Below, in pieces: positions 25,078 to 32,199 of a stretch of 35,531 nt of DNA; the first letter of the stretch is position 1, and each line of letters starts with the position of its first letter. The translations under genes were made by a program, and so were the position numbers. Under the pieces are notes generated by a model. It saw only the letters and a list, made by a program, of their open reading frames with translations, had not been told where the DNA came from and did not search any database. Source of the stretch: an uncultured Oscillibacter sp. (GTDB lineage: Bacteria; Bacillota; Clostridia; Oscillospirales; Oscillospiraceae); NCBI GenBank assembly GCA_946551795.1, contig CAMNRF010000016.1:1-35531 (forward strand). Reading direction: 5' to 3'.

Positions 25078-25110
25078 CCCGACGGTGTACCATGCGCCGT
25101 CGGGCTTTTC
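25078..25110 (+). terminator. Plus-strand terminator-like hairpin with no gene upstream
   Basis: A 9-bp stem GCCCGACGG/CCGTCGGGC (25078-25086 with 25098-25106) is followed by TTTT on the plus strand. No plus-strand gene ends nearby; the closest (stop 23564) is 1.5 kb upstream. It could end a small plus-strand RNA or antisense transcript. The rest of the 287-base gap 24938-25224 holds only hairpin-rich sequence. Confidence 0.4.
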
Positions 25111-25178
25111 GCCTGCCTTCAAGTGCGTTGACGATCCCAGGGGGAGGGGGAATCGCCGTCATTGCCGGATTTTTGCAA

Positions 25179-25211
25179 AAGAGTGCCGGCATGGCGGTTT
25201 GCCATGCCGGC
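25179..25211 (-). terminator. Terminator of the flgM-yjfB operon
   Basis: An 11-bp perfect stem GCCGGCATGGC (25185-25195) with its complement at 25201-25211 and loop GGTTT lies 13 bases past the yjfB stop. On the minus strand it is followed by ACTCTTTTG, a modest T-tract. Confidence 0.75.
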
Positions 25212-25224
25212 TGGTGGAGCGCGC

Positions 25225-25401
25225 TTATGCGTAGGTGTCAATGTATTGACCCTTGGCAGGGGTGTCCGGGAGCATGTTCAGCAGCTCCTGAGCGGCCATC
25301 TCCATGGTGTCCATGGCTTTCCGCTCCAGAGCGGAGGAGTACTGCACGGAGAACTGGGCGGCACTCATGCTCATAGCGGCACTGGCGATCGCGTCCATCA
25401 T
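25225..25401 (-). CDS. YjfB-family putative motility protein
   Basis: A 58-residue protein beginning MMDAIASAAMSMSAAQF and continuing with 'QYSSALERKAMDTMEMAAQELLNMLP'. This is the pattern of the small YjfB family (short hydrophobic/Ser N-terminus, then a Lys-Ala-Met-Asp helix), which is annotated as a putative motility protein and found in flagellar loci. Biochemical role unknown. The ATG at 25401 lies 9 bases after AGGAAGGAAG; the adjacent in-frame ATG at 25398 is also possible. It is the last gene of the flgM operon, just after csrA. Confidence 0.8.
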   Translation of the reverse strand: MMDAIASAAMSMSAAQFSVQYSSALERKAMDTMEMAAQELLNMLPDTPAKGQYIDTYA

Positions 25402-25405
25402 GGTT

Positions 25406-25684
25406 TCACACTTCCTTCCTGGGTGTTTTCGCAGCCGGGGGGATCTGGTGGGAGTGCTCCGGGCTGCCGCCGAAGAGGTCCAGCAGCTCTGCCGGGGCCG
25501 TCTCACCGGCGGCGGAGTCCCGGTTGGCGGCGGTGGCATCTAACAGCTCGCTGCGCAGGATGGGAATATCCTGAGGCGCGGAGATGGCCAGACGGACCCG
25601 TCCGCCGTCCACGGAGACCACTGTGATTGATATATCCTCACCGATGACCAGAGACTCACCGGGCTTGCGCTGTAAGATCAGCAC
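25406..25684 (-). CDS. csrA: Translational regulator CsrA, with extended tail
   Basis: CsrA binds GGA-containing hairpins and blocks translation, in Firmicutes mainly of flagellin. The first ~55 residues are canonical (MLILQRKPGESLVIGEDISI, 'GGRVRLAISAPQDIPILRSEL', with Arg31 and Arg44). The protein then continues to 92 residues, about 20-30 more than most CsrA, with an Ala/Pro-rich tail. Start is a GTG at 25684 after GGGAGGAGG, overlapping the fliW stop, so the antagonist FliW and CsrA are coupled. No flagellin gene is in the window to inspect for a target site. Confidence 0.95.
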   Translation of the reverse strand: MLILQRKPGESLVIGEDISITVVSVDGGRVRLAISAPQDIPILRSELLDATAANRDSAAGETAPAELLDLFGGSPEHSHQIPPAAKTPRKEV

Positions 25685-26133
25685 ATGGCGGCCTCCTCCC
25701 TGGGGCCAAACTCGGCCAGGGGATGCCGCATACCATAGCCCTCGGTCTCCATGATGACCTGACGGGCCTCCCGGGTGCCGGGGTGGATGACCACCGGGCA
25801 CTTCAGGTTCACCGTGCTGGCGGAGACAGGGTGCTTCACCGCGCACATCACGTAGAAGCACAGCCCCTGTATGTCCTCCACGCCGAAGAGCTGCAGCTCC
25901 GCCTTTCGGAGGGCGGGGGTGTACTCGGGGCAGAGGGAGAAGGGGTCCATCACCACAAAGGCCAAGGCCGGCGTGGCAGTGCTCTGGAGGCACAGCAGAT
26001 TTTCCCCGCTGCCTTCAAAGGGCAGCAGAAGGAAGCTGTGCTCGTCGTCAAAGCCAAAGAGGCCGGCGGGAAAGGCGATGGTCTCAGAGGGCTCGTAGTC
26101 GATTTCTCCGAAATACTTTGTCTGGAGCTTCAA
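25678..26133 (-). CDS. fliW: Flagellar assembly factor FliW (CsrA antagonist)
   Basis: FliW (151 residues) binds flagellin or CsrA in a partner switch that ties flagellin synthesis to export. Family features: 'TKYFGEIDYEPSETIAFPAGLFGFDDE', 'FVVMDPFSLCPEY' and a C-terminal 'NLKCPVVIHPGTREARQVIM'. I use a TTG start (MKLQTKYFGE) 7 bases after AGGAGG. An ATG at 26151 would place the ribosome site inside the gene and overlap the previous stop. It lies between the YviE-like gene and csrA, matching the Bacillus order. Confidence 0.95.
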   Translation of the reverse strand: MKLQTKYFGEIDYEPSETIAFPAGLFGFDDEHSFLLLPFEGSGENLLCLQSTATPALAFVVMDPFSLCPEYTPALRKAELQLFGVEDIQGLCFYVMCAVKHPVSASTVNLKCPVVIHPGTREARQVIMETEGYGMRHPLAEFGPREEAAMC

Positions 26134-26147
26134 TGGGGAACCTCCTG

Positions 26148-26759
26148 TCATGCCTGCACGTCGATGGGCTCATAGTTGGGGTCGGCGGAGGGGGGAACGT
26201 AGAGGGGACCGCCGATGTACTTAATGATGACCTCCGGCTGCTGCTTGACCGTGATCTCAATGTCGCCGGGCACGAACTCGAACTGGGTCTTGTTGAGCCG
26301 CCAGTCGAAGTTCAGTTTATCCATCTCAAAGCGAATGTTCAGCTCCGCCGGGTCCCAGCTGATCTCCGGCCCCGTAGTGGGGATGAAGTCCAGCTCAGGC
26401 TGGCTGTTCATGTCGGGGCTCAGGGCGGTGAAGGAGAACTGAGCCAGGGGGTCGCCGCCGCCCACCTTGGCCTTGAGCAGCAGCTCGCCCTGCTGGGCGT
26501 AGGTGGCGGTGGCCTCGTAGGCGGCCTGTTTGCCCTTTTGAGCGTTCTGCTCGACTTTCTGGGCCGGAGTAGGGGTAATGGAGCTTTGCATCTCGAAGGT
26601 GTCGATGTTCAGCCGGATGGGGCGGCTCTTGATGCTCAGGCCGCCCTTGTCCCGGGAGATCTCCAGATCCGCCGAGGCATTGGCGTACTCCAGCCTGGCG
26701 TGGGAGGTCTTCATTTCGATCTCGATGGGGACACTGGTGATTTCAATGAGCTGGTTCAT
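26148..26759 (-). CDS. YviE-like protein (DUF6470 family)
   Basis: A 203-residue protein that matches the position and pattern of B. subtilis YviE, between flgL and fliW. It opens 'LIEITSVPIEIEMKTSHARLEY' and has 'GLSIKSRPIRLNIDTFEMQ', a helical middle (about residues 60-90), and a second beta-rich half ending 'GDIEITVKQQPEVIIKYIGG', 'PLYVPPSADP'. The function of this family is unknown; its fixed place in flagellar operons implies an assembly or regulatory role. Its TGA is 15 bases upstream of the fliW TTG. Confidence 0.85.
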   Translation of the reverse strand: MNQLIEITSVPIEIEMKTSHARLEYANASADLEISRDKGGLSIKSRPIRLNIDTFEMQSSITPTPAQKVEQNAQKGKQAAYEATATYAQQGELLLKAKVGGGDPLAQFSFTALSPDMNSQPELDFIPTTGPEISWDPAELNIRFEMDKLNFDWRLNKTQFEFVPGDIEITVKQQPEVIIKYIGGPLYVPPSADPNYEPIDVQA

Positions 26760-26808
26760 AGATCATGCCGAACTCCTCTCTATATCAAAATTAAAAATAC
26801 AATTCCGA

Positions 26809-28257
26809 TCAGCTGAAGTTCATATAGTCCATCAGGCTCTGGCTAAGGACGCTGTTGCCCACCTTCAAGGCGGTGTCGTAGCAGTATCTGGCATAGATGA
26901 AGTCGGAGATGGCGGCGGCCTCGTCCACGTAGTCGATCCCCTGGATCTGCTCATTGATGGTATAGGCGTTGTCCTTCAGCTGCTGCTGGTTGTTTTTCAG
27001 GAACTGGGCCTGGGTGGTCAGCTCGGTATAGCGGTCCTTCACCCGGAAGGAGGACTCCTCAAAGGCGTCCACCAGGGCGTTGAACCGGGCCTCGTCCTCG
27101 GTGGTGGCGAAGTGGCCGTCCTCCGGGCTGCACCGCTGGAGGATGGTGCCGATCTCGTCGGTGATGGAGACGATGTTCTTGGGGATGTCCTTGAAGGTGA
27201 ACGTCTGCTCGGCACGGACCACGTTGCCGTCCTCGTCCTTCAAAGCGGGCAGTGTCACCGTCCGCGGCTCCTCCTCCGAGCCATAGCCGCCCAGGAAGTT
27301 CACCGCCTGGAGGGCGATGTTGTACACGCTGGAGGACTCCACCTTGCCGCCGTTCATGTCGTAGCCCAGGCCGATGTCCACGTACTTCTTCTCGCCCTTG
27401 GAGATGTAGTCCAGCTTCTCCAGGTCGGAGGGGTCGTCGGAGTCCACGGGCACGCCGCGGTAGCAGAGGGTCCGGCCGGCCTCGAACTCGTCGTCGGTGG
27501 GCTCACCGTCGCTGGTGAGGTAGGGGAGAGTGACTTTTTCGTCGTAGTCGGGATTTTCCTCGGGAACCTGGTTAGCGGGGGTGGCTACGCCGTCGGTGGG
27601 CTTGCCGTCCGTCCCCAGGAAGGGCAGGGAGGCCGGGTCGTTGGGGTCATAATTAGGGTTGGGCTGAGGCACTGTATTGGCCTTAGCGGCGTCATTTGTC
27701 CCGATCTTGGTGCCGGGATTTGCTGGGTCGTCCATGAGATATTTGAAGGCTTCGGGGCTGTCCGGCGCGTAGTTCGGGTTCGACTTGGGCACCCAGGTCA
27801 GGGGGACGTTCAGGGCGTCCGCGCCGGAGAAGATGAAATTGTCGCCATACCGGCCGTTCATGAACTGCACCATGTCGTTGGCATGGGCGGTGATCTCCTG
27901 GCCCAGGGCGTTGCGGCCGGAGGCGTCGGGGTCGTTCAGGGCCCGGATGATGGCGTAGTAGGCGGCGCCCTTGGACTCGGGGTCGGTGTCGATCACCTTC
28001 TCCACGCTGTCCATGGAGCTGTACGCCACCTCGTACTTGCGCACCGTGGACTCGTTGAGGTCGTACTGGCTGCTGGTGCGAAGATACGCCCGGCGCAGAT
28101 GAAAGCTCTCAGCCGCCTTGGTGGGGTCCTCGGCGAAGGAGTTGAAGGCCCGGCCGGTCATCACGGTGGTGATGGACTTGTTCAGAGTAAAGGTGGAACG
28201 CTGCAGGTTATAACGGTATCCCCTCAGGGAGCCCGTCGTCGTCATGCGAGGAATCAT
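26809..28257 (-). CDS. flgL: Hook-filament junction protein FlgL (HAP3) with repeat insertion
   Basis: FlgL joins hook to filament with FlgK. The N-terminal D0/D1 helices have 'NLQRSTFTLNKSITTVMTG' and 'FNSFAEDPTKAAESFHLRRAY', followed by 'FMNGRYGDNFIFSGADALNVP'. The C-terminal helix has 'YVDEAAAISDFIYARYCYDT'. At 482 residues it is longer than the ~300 of B. subtilis FlgL. The excess includes an insertion at residues ~150-262 made of three related units beginning Asn-Pro-Asn/Asp-Tyr (27472-27810). It starts 21 bases after flgK. Confidence 0.93.
   Translation of the reverse strand: MIPRMTTTGSLRGYRYNLQRSTFTLNKSITTVMTGRAFNSFAEDPTKAAESFHLRRAYLRTSSQYDLNESTVRKYEVAYSSMDSVEKVIDTDPESKGAAYYAIIRALNDPDASGRNALGQEITAHANDMVQFMNGRYGDNFIFSGADALNVPLTWVPKSNPNYAPDSPEAFKYLMDDPANPGTKIGTNDAAKANTVPQPNPNYDPNDPASLPFLGTDGKPTDGVATPANQVPEENPDYDEKVTLPYLTSDGEPTDDEFEAGRTLCYRGVPVDSDDPSDLEKLDYISKGEKKYVDIGLGYDMNGGKVESSSVYNIALQAVNFLGGYGSEEEPRTVTLPALKDEDGNVVRAEQTFTFKDIPKNIVSITDEIGTILQRCSPEDGHFATTEDEARFNALVDAFEESSFRVKDRYTELTTQAQFLKNNQQQLKDNAYTINEQIQGIDYVDEAAAISDFIYARYCYDTALKVGNSVLSQSLMDYMNFS
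27472..27810 (-). repeat. Degenerate protein repeats in FlgL
   Basis: FlgL residues ~150-262 hold three units of about 40, 35 and 27 residues that each begin NPNY or NPDY (residues 160, 200, 235). Each continues through a Tyr/Phe-Leu pair and a DG-x-PTD turn (e.g. 'FLGTDGKPTDG', 'YLTSDGEPTDD'). Related units occur in FlgK at 29518-29796 and 29989-30258. Confidence 0.7.
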
Positions 28258-28278
28258 GGGATTTCCCTCCTTCTAAAA

Positions 28279-31122
28279 TCAGGTGGTCATGCCGGTGTTG
28301 TTGATGAGCTTATCCAGCACGGAGTCGATGGTGGTCATCAGCCGGCAGGCGGCGTTGTAGGCCTTGGCGTACATCATCAGGTTCATGGCTTCGTCGTTGA
28401 AGTCCACGGCGGAGACGGAGTCCCGGCTGATGTCGATGCTCACCTGGGAGTCGTAGGCGTTGTCCAGGCTCTTGGAGGCGATGAACTGGTCGTGGCCCAG
28501 GACGGTCCCCATGTTGAGCCACATATCCTCCAGCTTGCCGGAGAACATGGCGTCATGCCGGACGTTCTCCACGCCCTCATAGGTCACGGTGTCAGGGTGG
28601 AACTCAAAGCTTCTGTAGGAGAAGCTGGTGAAGTTTTTGATGATGTTGTCGCTGTCCGAGGAGGCGGGCTCCGTGAACCCGGTGGGGCAGACGAAGGAGT
28701 TGACGATCATGGGTCCCGAGGCCCAGTCCAGAGAGATGGAGATGTTGCCGGCGGTGATGGGTGGGTCGTCGTCGTTGGTGTCGCCGTTGTTGCTGAACAG
28801 GTTGCCGCCCCGGAAGGTGCCGGCCGTGATCTTCACGGGGTTTCCGTCGGCGTCCTTGTATTCTGTTCCGTCCAGATTTTTGACGGTCTGCTCGCTGTTC
28901 AGGTAGGCGATGACGTCCGGAATTTCCTTGCCGTCCTTATCCAGAATGGGATTGCCATCGGCGTCCTTTTTGACATAGTCGTTGTCGGTAAGCCATGTCT
29001 TGACGTCGTCAGGCACCTTGGACATATCCCACTCCTTGGGGCTCAGCATATCGTCCTTGGTGAGGGTGTACTTTGTGCCGTTGTCGCCCACCAGGGTGAT
29101 GGCCTGGCTCTCCATGCCGCCGGTTTTCTGGGAGCCGCCCTTGGGATTCCAGACCTGGGTGACGATCTCCCCCTCGGGATTCACCAGATAACCCTGGTTG
29201 ATTTTGTTCAGCTCTGTGGCGAAGGTGTGGGCCAGCAGGTCCAGAGACTTCTGATAATAGGGGATGCCCCGCTTGGTGGCGGCGTTCTCGTCGATGTTGG
29301 CGATGGTGTCCTGGCTGGAGAACTCGCCGGCCTCCGTCAGCAGCTCCCGCTGGGACTGGAGCTTGCCGTACAGGTCGTTGTCGTCCAGCGCCACCTTGGA
29401 GGAGGGGACCTTCTCGTATACCTGCTTGACATAAGTGGACGGCCCCCGGGCCTCCGTCAGGTCGTTGGTATAGTCGTCGGGAACCGTGAGCGTCGTCTTA
29501 TCCTTGCTGGCATACTTGATATAACGGTAACCGGACACATCGGTGGTATCCTGTTTGTCGTTTTCCTTGGGGAGCCAGCCCTCTTCCGCTTTGTTGGTGC
29601 CCGTCCCGTCAGCTTTAATGTACTGGAAGGTCCCGTCGGGTTTTGTGTTGTCCCAACCCGCGTCACCGGGTTTTTTGCCGAAGTTGGGATTGTACTGGTA
29701 GACCTTGGCGGCCTGCTGGGGATCGTCGGTGCCGGTACCGCTGGCGGTCAGATATTTGTAGGCGGTGGTGCTGCCCTTGTTCCACAGGGGATTGCGGATA
29801 ATCTCGTTGGACAGCTCCTCGATGTAGGTGGTGATGGTGACGATGTCGGTGGCGGGGTCTACCTCAGAGGTGGCTTTGCCGCCGCTGGCCTCGAATTCGG
29901 CCTTTGTGATCTCCGTCCTGGTGGGCTCGCCAATAGTGAAGAGCAGCCGCCCGTTGCGGTCTTTCAGCTCGGAGACGGTGATGTTGAAGTTGGGATCGTG
30001 GGCGGCCTCCGCGTAGGTGGCGGTGGCCGTCTTGCCGTCCGCCTTCAGGTAGAGCAGACCGTCATTGGCGCCGGTCTTGTCGTACTTCGGGTTTTCCTGG
30101 GTAATAAGGGTGGCGTCCTTGGGGTCCGTGACCACCGTATGGGAACCGTCGGCCTCGACTTTGATATATTCCCCCCATGCGTTTTGGAAGGGGATCTGCG
30201 CCCGGGCCTCGTTGTTGGTCAGCGTCCCGTCCGGCTCCACGTATTTGTAGGCCTTCTCGTTCAGCACGGCGTCAATGGACAGCTGGGTGCCGTAAATGCC
30301 GTCAATCAGCACGGTCTCGTCGGTGTGGACGGCGGAGTCGGGGTTGGCGTTGTCCAGCTTGATGGTCAGCTTCTCCACCTCCGCGCCTACGCCGACCTTC
30401 TCCATGCTGTAGCTCACGTCGATCTTGATAAACTCGGACAGCTGGTCGATCAGCAGGTTCCGCTCGTCCCGCATCTCCAGGGCGTCGTCGCCGTAGATGT
30501 CCGCCTGGCGGATGTTCTCGTTCAGGTTCCGAATGCTGGTGAGGATGGAATTCACCTCATCCACATTGTTCTCGAACATCGCCACGGTGTTGTTGTACTG
30601 TTCCTCCAGACCCCGGCTGTACTTCCGCAGGAATTCCGTCAGCGACGCGCAGGCGGACTTCACCTGGACGTCGTACTCGTCGTGGCCGGTCTGGTCGGTC
30701 AGCTTGTTCAGGGCTTTATAGACCTCCTGGAACTGGGCGTGAAGAATGCCGAACTCCTTGCCCTCGGTGATCTCGCCGCCCTTGCCCACCTCGTCCAGAA
30801 CGCTGGCGACACGGTTCAGACCCTCCAGCAGGGCGTCCATGGCGCCCACCTCGGCGCTCTTGGAGCGGTACTGGATGTCCAGATAGGGGTCCCGCAGCTG
30901 GGACAGGCCGTAGCACAGGACGCCCTGGCCCACCTTCGCGCCGGTGGTGGAGTAATAGCGGTCCGCGCCGGCGTTGTAGAAGCTCTTCTGGTCCAGCCGC
31001 TGCCGGGTGTAGCCCTTGGTGTTGACGTTGGAAATATTGTTGCCCGTAACCGTCAGGCCGGTCTGGGCGGCGTAAATCGCCAGGCGGGCCTGCGTAAAGG
31101 AGCCGAATGTACCGATACCCAT
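28279..31122 (-). CDS. flgK: Hook-filament junction protein FlgK (HAP1), enlarged with repeats
   Basis: FlgK forms the first junction layer between hook and filament. The N-terminus has the rod/hook/HAP signature 'TGLTVTGNNISNVNTKGYTR' and the C-terminus the matching helix 'EAMNLMMYAKAYNAACRLM', 'TTIDSVLDKLI'. The protein has 947 residues, well above the ~500-550 common for FlgK. The excess is in the surface-exposed middle, with two blocks of Tyr/Asp-Gly repeats (about residues 289-378 and 443-535) and further DG-rich turns near 'DADGNP'. I start at the ATG at 31122, which follows GGAGG; an in-frame ATG 30 bases upstream has no ribosome site. Confidence 0.94.
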   Translation of the reverse strand: MGIGTFGSFTQARLAIYAAQTGLTVTGNNISNVNTKGYTRQRLDQKSFYNAGADRYYSTTGAKVGQGVLCYGLSQLRDPYLDIQYRSKSAEVGAMDALLEGLNRVASVLDEVGKGGEITEGKEFGILHAQFQEVYKALNKLTDQTGHDEYDVQVKSACASLTEFLRKYSRGLEEQYNNTVAMFENNVDEVNSILTSIRNLNENIRQADIYGDDALEMRDERNLLIDQLSEFIKIDVSYSMEKVGVGAEVEKLTIKLDNANPDSAVHTDETVLIDGIYGTQLSIDAVLNEKAYKYVEPDGTLTNNEARAQIPFQNAWGEYIKVEADGSHTVVTDPKDATLITQENPKYDKTGANDGLLYLKADGKTATATYAEAAHDPNFNITVSELKDRNGRLLFTIGEPTRTEITKAEFEASGGKATSEVDPATDIVTITTYIEELSNEIIRNPLWNKGSTTAYKYLTASGTGTDDPQQAAKVYQYNPNFGKKPGDAGWDNTKPDGTFQYIKADGTGTNKAEEGWLPKENDKQDTTDVSGYRYIKYASKDKTTLTVPDDYTNDLTEARGPSTYVKQVYEKVPSSKVALDDNDLYGKLQSQRELLTEAGEFSSQDTIANIDENAATKRGIPYYQKSLDLLAHTFATELNKINQGYLVNPEGEIVTQVWNPKGGSQKTGGMESQAITLVGDNGTKYTLTKDDMLSPKEWDMSKVPDDVKTWLTDNDYVKKDADGNPILDKDGKEIPDVIAYLNSEQTVKNLDGTEYKDADGNPVKITAGTFRGGNLFSNNGDTNDDDPPITAGNISISLDWASGPMIVNSFVCPTGFTEPASSDSDNIIKNFTSFSYRSFEFHPDTVTYEGVENVRHDAMFSGKLEDMWLNMGTVLGHDQFIASKSLDNAYDSQVSIDISRDSVSAVDFNDEAMNLMMYAKAYNAACRLMTTIDSVLDKLINNTGMTT
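29518..29796 (-). repeat. Second repeat block in FlgK
   Basis: FlgK residues ~443-535 hold units with the core Y-x-Y-[IL]-K/T-A-[DS]-G-T-G-T ('YKYLTASGTGT', 'FQYIKADGTGT', 'YRYIKYASKD'), separated by 20-30 residues that include 'NPNF'. The spacing and core match the first FlgK block and the FlgL units. Confidence 0.65.
29989..30258 (-). repeat. First repeat block in FlgK
   Basis: FlgK residues ~289-378 hold three units with the cores 'YKYVEPDGTLT', 'EYIKVEADGSHT' and 'LLYLKADGKTAT', separated by segments with 'ENPKYD' and 'DPNFN'. These resemble the FlgL units (NPNY ... YL..DG..T). Confidence 0.65.
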
Positions 31123-31201
31123 AAATAACCTCCATGCGCCCCACGGCGCCAAGATTGAGATGCGGCCGCAGAGGGCCCTTGTAAAGCGCCCGCGCGCTGC
31201 G

Positions 31202-31684
31202 TCAGGCGCGAAAATCCGTCTTCATGGTGGGAGGAGTGTCCGGCGGCGGAGGCGGCGCGTAACCGGCTCCGCTCTCCGGGGCGGGCGCGCCGCCCATCTC
31301 GTTGATGATGGCGTCGATCTCCCGCAGGTGGCGCTCCAGAACCAGTCTGGCGCCCTCCGACTCTTTCCGGTAGTTCTGATACTGTCTCTGCACAGCGGCC
31401 ACGGCCTCTCTGGCCTGGCCCTGCATCTCCGGCGGAAAGTGCTCCGGCATACGGGACAGGGGGACGCCGCCGCAGTTCAGCTGCTCCAGCAGCTTCTCCC
31501 GGGTCTGCTCCATGCCCCGGAACGCCAGGGCCATGGCCTGCTCCTGCTTCATGATCTCATCGAGGCCCATCAGGTCGTCGCCGTTGGCGGCGGCGGTTTT
31601 TTTCTGCGCCAGGGCGGAGAGCTGGTCTAAGCTCTCCCCCAGGGAGCGCAGCAGGGCGAGATACGCCTGGTACACATTGTCCAT
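31202..31684 (-). CDS. flgN: FlgN-family chaperone for FlgK/FlgL
   Basis: A 160-residue helical protein between flgM and flgK, where FlgN (YvyG) is found in Firmicutes. FlgN holds FlgK and FlgL for export. Long amphipathic helices run through residues ~1-130 ('YQAYLALLRSLGESLDQLSALAQ', 'LMGLDEIMKQEQAMALAFRGME'). The C-terminal 25 residues are Pro/Gly-rich and probably disordered. A GGAGG site precedes the ATG, and the flgM stop is 3 bases upstream. FlgN sequences diverge strongly, but context makes the call fairly safe. Confidence 0.85.
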   Translation of the reverse strand: MDNVYQAYLALLRSLGESLDQLSALAQKKTAAANGDDLMGLDEIMKQEQAMALAFRGMEQTREKLLEQLNCGGVPLSRMPEHFPPEMQGQAREAVAAVQRQYQNYRKESEGARLVLERHLREIDAIINEMGGAPAPESGAGYAPPPPPDTPPTMKTDFRA

Positions 31685-31687
31685 GGA

Positions 31688-31999
31688 TCAGGCCTCCGTC
31701 AAAAACAGCATCCGCCCGGCGATGGCCATGGGATCGGGCGTGTACTCCCCGGAGGACACCTGCTGCCGCAGGGCCTGGATGTCCCCCGTGGTGGTGGCGG
31801 TCCGGACCTCCTGAGACAGGCGGCTGACCAGCTGCATCTGGAAGGCGCTCCGACCCTCCGGCAGGGGGGAGAAGGTGGCGGAGTCATAGTTGTGTTCCAC
31901 CGCGGAGTGGGCGGAAGCGCCCCGCCGGGGGGTGGTGTAATAGGCCTTGGAAGCGGCCACAGAGGAGACGGAGCTGGGACGACTGGAAGAAGTCAGCAC
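31688..31999 (-). CDS. flgM: Anti-sigma-28 factor FlgM
   Basis: A 103-residue protein with a Ser-rich, disordered N-terminal half and the FlgM C-terminal helices 'FQMQLVSRLSQEVRTATTTG', 'DIQALRQQVSSGEYTPDPMA', 'IAGRML'. FlgM binds and inhibits the flagellar sigma factor until it is removed after hook completion. It begins at a GTG (31999) and heads the junction-protein operon. A sigma-D promoter lies about 50 bases upstream (32047-32072), giving a negative feedback loop on SigD. Confidence 0.92.
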   Translation of the reverse strand: MLTSSSRPSSVSSVAASKAYYTTPRRGASAHSAVEHNYDSATFSPLPEGRSAFQMQLVSRLSQEVRTATTTGDIQALRQQVSSGEYTPDPMAIAGRMLFLTEA

Positions 32000-32039
32000 G
32001 GCATCTCACATCCTTTCTATAAAGTCAATCTGATTTCTC

Positions 32040-32072
32040 AATGTTTATATCGGCAGCCGCGCCGAAAAGTTA
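32040..32072 (-). promoter_or_regulatory. Sigma-D (sigma-28) promoter of the flgM operon
   Basis: On the minus strand, GCCGATAT (32047-32054) is an exact match to the sigma-28 -10 consensus, with TAAC as the -35 (32069-32072; consensus TAAA) and a 14-base spacer. Transcription should start near 32040, 41 bases before the flgM GTG. This places flgM, flgN, flgK, flgL, yviE, fliW, csrA and yjfB under SigD. Confidence 0.75.
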
Positions 32073-32116
32073 AGAATACGAAGGGAAGAACTTTTCATCC
32101 ACGGGAAGTTTTTGGC

Positions 32117-32152
32117 AAAAAAACGCGGCGGAACCCCTTGGGGTCCCGCCGT
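32117..32152 (-). terminator. Terminator of the cheA-cheW-cheR-cheB operon
   Basis: A GC-rich hairpin (about 11 of 13 pairs, arms at 32125-32137 and 32140-32152, loop TT) is followed on the minus strand by TTTTTTT (32117-32123). It lies about 50 bases past the cheB stop and just upstream of the flgM promoter. Confidence 0.85.
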
Positions 32153-32199
32153 GGACAGACTGCGCTTTGAGTGGTTCCCGCCGCCGGGGCGGCAGGGAG

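Noticed and set aside
24938-25192. Longer N-terminus for the AAA+ protein (ATG at 25192)
   Set aside because: The extra 85 residues are translated across a terminator hairpin and palindromes, while a TTG at 24937 has a strong ribosome site at correct distance.
26578-31128. Very long plus-strand open frame opposite flgK and flgL
   Set aside because: It is antisense to two well-supported genes, has a biased Val/Gly/His composition with no recognisable domain, and comes from GC-rich codon structure lacking stops.
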